From the NCBI GenBank assembly GCA_964023275.1, contig OZ029914.1:50298530-50362529 (forward strand): 64,000 bases of DNA, read 5' to 3'. Shown piece after piece: positions 55,500 to 64,000 of the stretch (position 1 is the first letter of the stretch; every line of letters starts with the position of its first letter). This DNA is from Norana najaformis. Taxonomy: Eukaryota; Annelida; Clitellata; Crassiclitellata; Hormogastridae. Under the pieces are notes generated by a model, which saw nothing but the letters and a program-made list of their open reading frames with translations, was not told where the DNA came from and searched no databases. The position numbers and the translations under genes are program-made.

Positions 55500-58400
55500 A
55501 AAAGCGACTGAGCAGAACGGACAACAAAATTTAGGTCCAGTAACCGAAAAAGCCCGTTTACCCAGAACAGTTCTAGTCCAGGTTATGACCAGAGAAAGAC
55601 AATCAGATGACCTTGAAGAATAATGATAAGTCGGGAATAATGACTGATTTTAAGTATTGGGGTTGGCCGCAGTTCAATGTTTTATGAAATGTAAAACCCA
55701 ATTTGAAACAAATCCTTTGCTGAAGAGGAAGCCAATGCAAAGAATTTAGCACAGGGGTAATATGATCATATTTTGAAGTATTTTTTATGGCTGTAGCCAA
55801 GGATTTCTGAACTCTTTGGAGTTTCTGCATATTTGACTTTGTGATACCAACAAGGATTGAGTTACAATAGTCAAGGCGACTAGAGACCAATGCATTTGCC
55901 AATGATATTCTAGAAGACATGGGGACATAACGCCTAATTCTGCGTATGCCATGAATATACATGTAGGGTGATTTACAAATACCATTTACATAATTTGTGA
56001 GACATATTAGAATCAAAAGCAACGCCCAAGTCACATGCAGTATCAGTTAACTCAACAAATGAGTCACCCATTTTTAAGGATTTAAGCCATTCAGACTTAT
56101 CATCTGCATAAAAATGATATCCTTATGAATGAATTTACAGCAGTGTACCTAAAGGTGTGGTGTGTAATGTAAATAATAGAGGACCACGTAAAGAATCCTG
56201 CAGAACACCACAGGTCAACAAAGCACTAGATGAATAACGTTCATTTAAATATACTTATTGAGTGCGTGTCCTGAGATAAGTAGCAAACCAATGTAGGACA
56301 GGACCAGAAACCCCAAACCAATGCTGGAGACGATGCAAAAGGAGAGAATGGTCCACAGTATCAAAGGCGGCAGACAAATCAAGGAGAACAGGAGCTGTCA
56401 CCTTACCGTTATCCTTGGAGCACATCACATCATTATTGTACTGAAAGAAGAGTTTTTGCTTATGAGTCCTGCCCATGATGGATCGCTGGCGAACACAAGT
56501 CTCATTTCAGGATATGGTGGCGAGCGGTGCTATTGATCAGAGGCTTTATCTTCGGGGGACTTTAGGCCTTTAACAGCACGCGGGTTCGTGAGTGGATCAG
56601 TCCGTCCGTACAGAGACGTAACAACGATTACTTCTTTCACACGTATATTACAACTATGTACACCGTATATACAACAAATTCAGCAAAATCAGAATCTATG
56701 ATTCGCATCGGCCTATTAGTCTAGCGAGGTCCGTTTAAGAGATACAGGTTTATTATTTTCTTCTGTTCTCCGGAACCTAACGCCTCTTTCGACCTTGTTT
56801 AGCGAATGCCTTCTTCGCTTCGCACCCTTCCTTAACTTTCTGCTTCGCCTGTCAATCATCCAACCTCTCCCTTTCGCCATCCGATCAGCATCCCTCTGCT
56901 CCGCCTCTCTCTCTCTCTCATTCTCTTCCTCTCCCTCTCTCTCGTTTACTTCTACCTGTCAACTACGGGCGTCCTATCCGCCTCTCGTTAATTACATCCA
57001 ACTGTTCCCCAGTGTTCCGTAGGAATTAATTACTCAAATACATAAGCTAAATTATCCGACATAATACAGTCCACAATATGCACAAAGTTAAACCCTCATT
57101 CTTTTTACAACTTTTCACTGCAATTATGAACAGCAAGAATTTAAGATTCTGTTGAATGAAACTTGCGATAAGCGGATTGAAATGGAGAAATTAATGGGTT
57201 GGAAGATAGACGAGCTTGCATAAGATCCCAAACTACCCGTTCAAGAATTTCAGACATAAAATTCAAAGTTGAGATGGATCTGTAATTAGACAGGTCAAAC
57301 GGGTCGAGAGAAGGTTTCTTTAGCAGAGGATGAACTATGGCATGAGCAAAAGCAGATGGGATTGATCCCTCGAGTAACGAGAAATTGATTACTGATGTAA
57401 TGGTTGGACCAGGACATCAAAGCATTCTTTCACAAAAGATGTAGGAATGGTGTCAAGGAGACGGCTTTTGCTAGGTGAAGAAAATATAAGCCTGCGAACC
57501 TCTGGAATAGTTGTTGGCTGAAAGTAGTCTAAGACCGGTGATGAAGAACTAGGAAGAAGAAATTTATCACATACCGAATAGCCAACTAGTTTCAGCCTAA
57601 TACATGAAATCTTATCAGCCAAAAAAGGTCAAAATTTTACTGGCTAGATCTTGGGTAGCAGAGAACACAGCAGAGGATAAATCTAACTTCTCTCTGTGTA
57701 ATAGTTTGTTCAAAGCCATCCACAAAGTTTTTGGTGATATAGAACTTTCAGCAAAATTATTCATGAAATATTCAGATTTTGCAGATTAAACAAGTTTGCG
57801 CACAAGTTTGCACTGTTGCTTAAACCTGTTTTGGTCAGGGAAGGCGACAGTGGCGCCATCAACGCTCTAACTGACTTCTACGACGCCTAGCTTTAGAAAT
57901 GGCAGAATTGAACCAAGGCTGTAGTGTGCGCTCTACTACTCTCTTAGTTCTAGCAGGAATTTGTCAAGAAGCTCAGTTAAAGTGGATTGGAACTGCACAG
58001 CTAACTCATTCGCGGTTTGTGCAGGAGCTAACCACAACGGAGATGTTGCGATATCATGTTTCGGCTTATTTAATTCAATTTTATGCCAAGAGCGAAATTT
58101 AACAGTTTTATAATTTGGGGGCAGTTTAAATAGGATGTCAAATTTAAAGAAAATTGCAACATGATCTGATAGATATGATTCAACAGGAGCGACAGAATGA
58201 AGCGAATTCGAATCAGAATGAGTTATCAGGACATCGAAGGTGTGGCCTTTATTATGGGTCGGAAAGGTAACAAGTTGGTTCATGTCAAACCCTTAAAACA
58301 TATCAAGAGAAGATGAAGAACCATGACCAGCGACATCAAAATGAATATTAAAGTTACCCAAAATAACTATTTCAGAGGGGGAGGAAATCAAATATTCAAG

Positions 58401-59160
58401 TAGTGACTGGAATTCATTAAGAAAATCAGTCAAAGAGAGGATTGGTGGACGATAAATATTTACAAGCAATACCTGTTTATTGCCCGAAATGAGAGTAGCA
58501 GCCAGGACTTCAAATGACTTGGGTGCAAGAATAGGCAAAGTGAATTTTTTTCAGTTTCAGATATGACTTAAAAAGAAAGGCAAGCCCATCACCATTATCA
58601 ATGCACTCATTCAGCTTAAGATAGTTGGAGGAGTAACGTCAGAAACCAAAACCAGGTGTGTCACTAGGATGACGCTAGGTCTCAGTAAGGGTAACTATGT
58701 GCAATGAATGCTCACAAAGAAAATTATGTAGGTCAGCAACTTTATTACGAAGGGAACAAATATTTAATTGACCGATATTCAACTCTGAAATCTAACTGGT
58801 TCAGGATTTATCTCATCATCACCCGCCAAAAGAAGCTACAGAAACAAATTCATAGACAAAATTCATGGCATGCAGCAGATGTTCTGTGTGAAATTACAAT
58901 CAACCCAGGGCGAAACTTAATGTTACTGGTATTAGATAGCAGCAGGATATATCAATGAACTGAAAATGCAGTACCATGAATCATATAAAATGAATGGGCT
59001 TGAGCCAAGTTCCAAAACAGATCAGACCGTAGTGATGCATGAGTAAATGTAGCAGCAGACCTACCTCCATCGTATTTGGCAAGGAGGAGTAATATGAACA
59101 AAATAACGTACAAAAGCGGGCAACTTAATGCGGTATCCATAGTAAGAGACATGGAAACCA
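55500..59160 (-). mobile_element. LINE E: CR1-like retrotransposon (LINE A family), nearly full length but broken
   Basis: On the minus strand, a hydrophobic leader (59161-58952) precedes LLLAGDDEIN (family GDxExNPGP), then NIGQLNICSLRNKVADLHNF and HIVTLTET (58780-58680). Endonuclease text follows: LISGNKQVLLVNIYRPPILS, SEIVILGNFNIHFDVAGHG and ESYLSDHVAIFFKFD. The linker and RT entry (57622-57389) are next. RT reads PVLLDLSAAFDTVDHSLLLH (56390-56330), and the thumb/C-terminus (56034-55603) has SSRLDYCNSILVGITKSNMQ and LHWLPLQQRICFKLGFTF. An insertion of repeat N (56450-57122) splits it. It lies in the intron between the second Ig exon and the TM exon of gene B, sense to that gene. Confidence 0.85.
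56450..57122 (+). mobile_element. Repeat N, copy 2 (nested in LINE E)
   Basis: It starts at TTTTGCTTATGAGTCCTGCC (56456) and ends at TACAACTTTTCACT (57106-57119). In between are gtccgtacagagacgtaaca, gattcgcatcggcctattag, aacctaacgcctctttcgac and a CTCTCT tract (56904-56943). It cuts the RT frame of LINE E between the AAFDTVDHS block side (ends 56476) and the upstream block beginning at about 57125. Confidence 0.7.
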
Positions 59161-59540
59161 AGCACAGTAGAAAATAAGGCGTGACCTAAGTAAGAAAAAA
59201 GCAGTACTTCAGTTCATGGGCCACTCATGAACTCAGAAAATTAAAAGAAGGCCGGGCGATATTAGTGTGGACTTAAAAACCATACACAATTATGAGAATG
59301 TGGCTGGAATTCCACTGTGCCATCGTCATAAAACAGAAAACACAGATGATATGACGTCCGCACACAACGACACCAAAATAAACACAAAGAAGAAATAAAT
59401 ATTCAAAACTTATCTGACAAGTGAAACAGAAAGGAAAATACTAGTCAGAAAATAAAATTTAAAAATCAGAAACGATAATTTAGCTGTTTAAAAAGTCAAA
59501 ATTAATGTAGAAAACGCCGATAAATTTTAAAACAACATAT

Positions 59541-59660
59541 CCGGTATACATACAAACGTACATACATACATACAAACATACATGTAAACATACATACATA
59601 CGTTCATCGATACATACGTACTTACATGTATTCATACATATATACATTCATACATACTCA
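59541..59660 (+). repeat. (CATA)n-type microsatellite
   Basis: Imperfect CATA/TACA tetranucleotides. A similar imperfect tract lies at 37285-37515. Confidence 0.9.
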
Positions 59661-59713
59661 TATGTTCGGAAACTGTGTTTTCACTTAGCATTAAAAGAGA
59701 AGAGTTGTCAAAC

Positions 59714-59986
59714 CTGTCTGATCTTTGACCCGAAATGTTACAGTGGCTGACTTGTAAGTTCTGACACCGGCAATCACGTTTTCTGCTTTGCATTGATAAT
59801 TGTACATCTGATCCCCTCTCATGTTTTCGTCGATGATAAGAAGGCATCCTTTAGCGACATCTTTTTTTGCATCCAGGTCTATCCAGCTGCATGATGGATT
59901 TGGGTTTCCATCGGCAACACAGTACAGTTTGTCTTTCGGTGAATAGGATACAGCAACAGGCGTTATCTCTATTTTCTGTACACCAA
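59714..59986 (-). CDS. Ig-like domain exon, membrane-proximal (gene B)
   Basis: This is a phase 1-1 exon of 273 nt (91 codons). The acceptor is TTTCTATGCTTAG (AG 59988-59987). The donor is CAGACAG/GTTTGA (59713), a weak match. It reads VGVQKIEITPVAVSYS, DKLYCVADGNPNPSCSWIDL (B-strand Cys and C-strand Trp), GCLLIIDENMRGDQMYNYQC and KAENVIAGVRTY, ending TVTFRVKDQ. This is an I-set style domain with a Y-x-C F strand and the K-A-E-N that often follows in I-set domains. An extra cysteine pair (PSCSW, KGC) is unusual. Confidence 0.8.
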
Positions 59987-60269
59987 CTAAGCATAGAAAG
60001 AGAAACGACTCACACAACTAGTTATTCAGCTTGACTTTTATTTTCTTTTTAAAGATGTGTTACTGCCTATAATCCTATAGCACAAAAATTAGCAGCCTAT
60101 GCTACTTTGTCAAACACTTCTATAGTATATTGTAAAGAAACGATGACGTCGCTACAGGATGAAGCGCCAGGCGTAGGGTTTAATACGCATTAACTAGGCT
60201 CCGTGTTCTATCAGAAGGCAAACTTGTCTATCAGAAAGGTTTAGCAACTCTTCTGTTTTCATGCTGAAT

Positions 60270-61320
60270 GACACTCAACTCTTCATATCCTTGTCTTAAA
60301 GTTTTATTTCCTCATCCATCACCCTGTTACTTGACGCTAACCAAATTTCAAAATGGATGTCCTGTAACCTCTTCTGCCTCAATTTTACCAAAACCGAATT
60401 TATTTTGATAGGTCTACCAAACCAGATAAAAAATTTCTGACCCCTCCATTTCCTATCAACTGATTTATTTACTCTGAGCTTCACCTATAATTTATCCGTA
60501 CTCAATCTTGGCATCACCTTTGACCCATATATTTCTTTTCAAATCACATCTCTAACGTCTCTCGCACCTGTTTCAGTCATGTCCGCGACATTCGCAGTAT
60601 TCGTTTTATGCTCGATTTTTCAAACTCTACCATACCATTGCCACCTCCATTGTCCACTCCAAGTTTGACCACTGCAATTTTCTTTTCTTCAATCATAAAT
60701 CCAATCAAATAAAGCGCCTTCATTCATCAAAAATTCACTTGCCCGAGCTGTCACCAGGACCCCCAAGCATCGTATCAATCCTATCCTGGAATCACTCTAC
60801 TGGCTGAAAATCACGGAAAGCATCCAATTTAGGTTTCTTTCCCTAACTCTCTCAAATGTTCCTAACCTACTTTATCTTCGCAAGCTTTACCATCAAATCA
60901 GACAAGCTCTACTCGCTCATCCTCTTATCCTGTCCGTCCCTCTGTAACTACAAAGTTCTCTAACCGATCCATATGCTACACTGCACCTAAACCCTGGAAC
61001 GATCTTCCTCCTAAATTTCACAAATTCTCTGCTCCTTTATCCCTTTCTTCTTTCACTCTGTTACTACTCATTCTAAACGGAAATCTCACATTTTCAAGAA
61101 ATCCCACCCTAATCAGTCTTCCCATATCTCTCAGTTTAAACACAAGCCACCCTAGCCTCCTCTCCGCTCCTTTCTCTGGTCTCCTGGCAACCGGACTTGG
61201 TACTTGACATGGCGTCTTTGGACAACCCCACGGACTTGATGCAGCGCTTGCGAATAAGCTGGTGCCCTGCGCTCAGCTTTTAAGTAGCGCTTTAAAAATT
61301 GCGAATTTACGATTACGATT
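60270..61320 (+). mobile_element. LINE C family, RT C-terminus and 3' end, sense on +
   Basis: Frameshifted plus-strand text reads TEFILIGLPNQIKKISDPSI, then HFQ/SVLNLGITFDP and KNSLARAVTRTPKHRINPIL. It continues with ESLYWLKITESIQFRFLSLT and the terminus DNPTDLMQRL near 61230. The 3' end is ttttaagtagcgctttaaaa plus gcgaatttacgattacgatt at 61290-61320, the best example of the LINE C tail. It matches the antisense LINE C (KKIPDPSIS at about 15740). It lies in the intron between the two Ig exons of gene B, in the opposite direction. Confidence 0.85.
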
Positions 61321-61399
61321 GAGGAGTTTAAGCCAACGAAGACCTTCTCGTTTTCAACTTATATTACTTCAATGAACGCTTATTCCTAAGATCTACATA

Positions 61400-62700
61400 A
61401 AAGCTTGAGTCGCATCTGCTGGTGTTCGACGGTGTGGCCGCTCTTCGTTTCGAGTCGACCCTTCCTTCTTCCACTTTGTCGTTGAGAGTGTGCGAGACTT
61501 CGTCTTCGTCGCCGCGATCCTTTCTTTCTCCTATACACTGCCAGCGTGATCATTTTCATAGCCGTTGATGAGGCTGGTTGCTAAGGTGGTCATTTGTTAA
61601 TAAAACTGGTTGCTGAGAAGTTTGGTTGTTAAGGAGGCTGGTCGCCAATTGGGTATATTGATACACACTTCACCAATCAGAAAAACCGAAATTCCCCATT
61701 ATGGATAACATCAGGCTACAACAGTAGGCCATTCGCAACGTGAGTAATTACCACTCTACGCAAAACAGCTGACGGGCCATCAACAGTGTAAGATAATATT
61801 AGCAATAAACAATTCTCAATCAGCGTTAAACGCGTCCTTAGCAATAATTGAGCAGCCTACTGCATTAGTTTTTCCGCTTTGCGACAAAAAGAAAACAGTT
61901 CAAAATACCACTAATTGTCACAAGTTGCGTGTTCGGTTTCTTCGCTTTCTGACAAAAGAAAAACAAAAGAAAAACAGTTCGTGACTCCAACAGAATAACA
62001 TCCTTGTGGTCAGTAAGCTCTTCGATGGCAGCCAGAGATAAAGAGAAGACGACAGCCATCCAGTTCTGTCTCGACGGTTGTACAGTATATTTTGGAAGAT
62101 GCCGAGAAGCATCCACCCCCGCAAACGCGGGAAACGAAGCAGCATAATCTCACCCAATAAGATGAAAGCCAACTGACTACCCTTCCTGACGACGTCCGCC
62201 AAGTCCTCCTCTGCGACGTCACGTCCGTCTTCCGGCGGCAGCAGATCCATCAGGATTCAGGCAAGATTTCGGTCGAGCTCCCTCCCACCCAGGCTAGTCA
62301 ATGGTTCAAAGAAATTGGACGCTCACTCCGTCACACCGGCAATTTTCTCCGGCGAACATAACGCTAGTCCTGATCCATGTCGAGCTACCATCCCGAGAAA
62401 TTTAGAATCGGCAGCCTGAAAAAGTTACTCGCTTCCGCTATCGCACTGCCTCCTGGCAGAAGTCGTTGCTCGCGCACGACCCGAATTAGCAGGCTATGCG
62501 CATGTCGGTGGTGTCGCCTTACAGATTGAGCGGCGACTTTTTACGGAAACACATCCCGCAGATCTTACAAACGATCACAGGTCGGCCAGTCGAGGAGTAG
62601 CTGCTACCTCCACGCGCATGGCAAATATATAGTCTTCCTCGGCCCCAGTGGTCATAGTAACGAGCGATAAAAACCATTATGGCCGGACATGCGCAGAACC
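61400..62700 (+). other. GC-richer coding-like stretch of unknown origin
   Basis: The composition rises against the surrounding intron. Plus-strand frames hold unbroken pieces such as MAARDKEKTTAIQFCLDGCT (62023), DDVRQVLLCDVTSVFRRQQI then SVELPPTQASQWFKEIGRSL (62190-62330), and ARPELAGYAHVGGVALQIER (62475-62535). The pieces need frameshifts to join. The texture is that of a decayed transposon ORF, but I do not recognise the family, and the long minus-strand frame at 62250-61918 looks like a shadow. Confidence 0.35.
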
Positions 62701-62854
62701 TCAGATGGTCTCTGTATGCTCTTCCTCTCCTGGGTTGTTACGGCAGGCGGTAAACAGGATCAACAAAACAAGTCATTTCCCCAAATTTTCAAGATTTAAG
62801 CCATTCAAACTTCTTGAGCTGCTGTGGAGTGCCCAGTAGTAGAAAAGAAAAGAA

Positions 62855-63335
62855 GACGATTGCTTGTGAGTCCTGCGCATCAAAGGTCGCCGGCGAACAC
62901 GAATTTCCTGTCAGGATATATATGGTGGCGAGCGGTGCTATTGATCAGAGGCTTAATTCTTCGGAGGACTTTAGGCCTTTAACAGCACGCGGGTCCTTGA
63001 ATGGATCTGTCCGACCGTACAGAGACGTAAAACCGATTCTTTCTTTCACACGTATATTACAAGTATTTACTCCGTATTTACAGCAAATTCAGCACAGTCA
63101 GTCTTTGATTCGCATCGGCCTATTAATCTAGCGAGGTCCGTTTAAGAGATACAGGTTTATTATTTTTCTTCTGTTCTCCGGAACCTAACGCCTCTTTCGA
63201 CCGTTGTTTAGCGAATGCCCTCTTCGCTTCGCACCCTTCCTTAGCTTTCCCCTTCGTCTGTCAATCATCCAACTTATCCCTTTCGCCATCCGATCAGCGT
63301 CCCTCTGCTCCCCCCTCTCTCTCTGTAAAACTGAC
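62855..63335 (+). mobile_element. Repeat N, copy 3 (truncated)
   Basis: It starts ATTGCTTGTGAGTCCTGCGC (62859) and follows copy 2 block for block (ggcgagcggtgctattgatc, gtccgaccgtacagagacgt, attcgcatcggcctattaat, aacctaacgcctctttcgac). It stops at the CTCTCT tract near 63333 and lacks the last 150 bp or so. Confidence 0.7.
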
Positions 63336-63553
63336 CAATAATCTTACAATTGCCTTCTGATCTTCAGGACATTCCGATCTTCTGGACACTGACGTCTAAT
63401 TATGGCTTGGTTTTGGGCGCTATTGTTGATACCTTGCGAATTAGACACCGATGCAACAGAAGTTGCTAACTAATAATAACATTATTATTACCATAGCGCC
63501 TGTGAAAAATATACTGCATACATTATGAGGCTACTTGAAAACAGAATACTCAC

Positions 63554-63892
63554 ACAACACATTTGCCGTATAGTTCCAAAAAAATGTATATGTCGGCGCT
63601 TTTCTGACTTGAGTTTCGTGAATTTCGGTTGATTTGGCAAAAGCCGTTTTGCAAGTAAAAGTGACACCATTGTCACTTGCGTTGAGGCGAAATGTAAGCG
63701 TTGACGCTGTGTTCGTATTATGCTGACTAATAGTGGACATTGTTGTAATATCTATTCCATCGTTTCTAGACCATTCCATGTAAGGTCTCCAGTTGCCAGT
63801 GTAGTTGATGGTACAAGACAACACAAGGATGTCATCTATTTGCCCTTCATAATTGACCGAGCTAGAATTTGTGCTACATGATGGATGAGATT
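63554..63892 (-). CDS. Ig-like domain exon (gene B)
   Basis: This is a phase 1-1 exon of 339 nt (113 codons). The acceptor is TTTTGTATTAAATTAG (AG 63894-63893) and the donor is GTTGT/GTGAGT (63553). It begins ESHPSCSTNSSSVNYEG, then DDILVLSCTINYTGNW, RPYMEWSRNDGIDI, TASTLTFRLNASDNGVTFTC and KTAFAKSTEIHET, ending VRKAPTYTFFWNYTANVL. Several N-glycosylation sequons (NSS, NYT, NAS) support an ectodomain. The opening E-S, the M-E-W-S core and the T-L-T-F-R strand resemble the gene A exon at 2726-3058. About 20 residues follow the Ig fold before the donor and could be a linker; an earlier donor was not seen. Confidence 0.85.
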
Positions 63893-64000
63893 CTAATTTA
63901 ATACAAAATAAGAAACAGGTTAAATGTTTTCTTAATATTGTAATCAATGCTGCAATTATTACTATTTGCTTCTAAAATTGTTATTCTTTGATTTTTTCCC

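Larger units (their letters stand above)
53301..63892 (-). other. Gene B locus: IgSF type I membrane receptor, 5' end beyond window
   Basis: This is an overview of the gene. Its ordered parts on the minus strand are Ig exon 63892-63554, Ig exon 59986-59714, TM exon 54662-54546 and terminal exon 54048-53759. All internal exons are phase 1-1, and the junction of TM and terminal exons restores an unbroken basic-to-acidic tail. The layout mirrors gene A and the two genes converge, leaving about 9.7 kb between their stop codons. The signal peptide and any further Ig exons lie right of the window. Unlike gene A there is no mini-exon array between the TM and terminal exons, whose intron is only about 500 bp. 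Confidence 0.7.

Overview
The window is intron-rich animal DNA with moderate to low GC. It holds no bacterial-style genes. Coding exons are short, isolated and bounded by GT/AG sites, while most of the sequence is decayed retrotransposon and repeat. The mix (many CR1-like non-LTR elements, an R2-type-endonuclease-like retroelement, piggyBac and hAT fossils, a tRNA-derived SINE with a TAA tail) suggests an invertebrate metazoan. I cannot name the phylum from the sequence alone.

Two genes for immunoglobulin-superfamily type I membrane receptors lie tail to tail. Gene A (+ strand, entering from the left edge) has a V-like Ig exon (1-167), a second Ig exon (2726-3058), a cysteine-rich ectodomain exon (7323-7490), a transmembrane exon (8307-8426), five homologous 48-nt exons (19695, 28701, 31769, 34396, 34943) and a likely terminal exon (about 43848-44020) followed 81 bases later by AATAAA. 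Gene B (- strand, entering from the right edge) has an Ig exon (63892-63554), a second Ig exon (59986-59714), a transmembrane exon (54662-54546) and a terminal cytoplasmic exon (54048-53759). Every internal exon I could frame is phase 1 at both ends, so any can be skipped or repeated without a frameshift. Both tails carry tyrosine motifs of the YxxL/I/F kind, so these look like signalling or recognition receptors; an immune or allorecognition role is inference.

The most unusual feature is the 48-nt exon array. Each exon encodes 16 residues and sits in a duplicated genomic cassette with conserved flanking intron sequence. The copies are spread over 15 kb and separated by later transposon insertions. 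Three of the five cassettes also keep a perfect 6-nt microexon-like site about 55 bases downstream of the 48-nt exon.

Region by region: 1-9 kb, gene A ectodomain and membrane exons with an R2-endonuclease-like retroelement (4.4-6.9 kb); 9.3-18.2 kb, three antisense CR1-like LINEs (A, B, C); 18.4-35.1 kb, the exon cassettes interrupted by LINE D, piggyBac, LINE C 3' ends, a SINE and unclassified repeats; 35.5-38.2 kb, LINE fragments with a nested repeat; 38.2-44.1 kb, mostly anonymous intron, an L1CAM/contactin-like Ig fragment and the gene A terminal exon; 44-53.3 kb, intergenic, with an orphan signal-peptide exon, LINE, hAT and low-complexity sequence; 53.3-64 kb, gene B with LINE E, LINE C and nested repeats in its introns. 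All splice sites and gene models were read by eye and have no transcript support.
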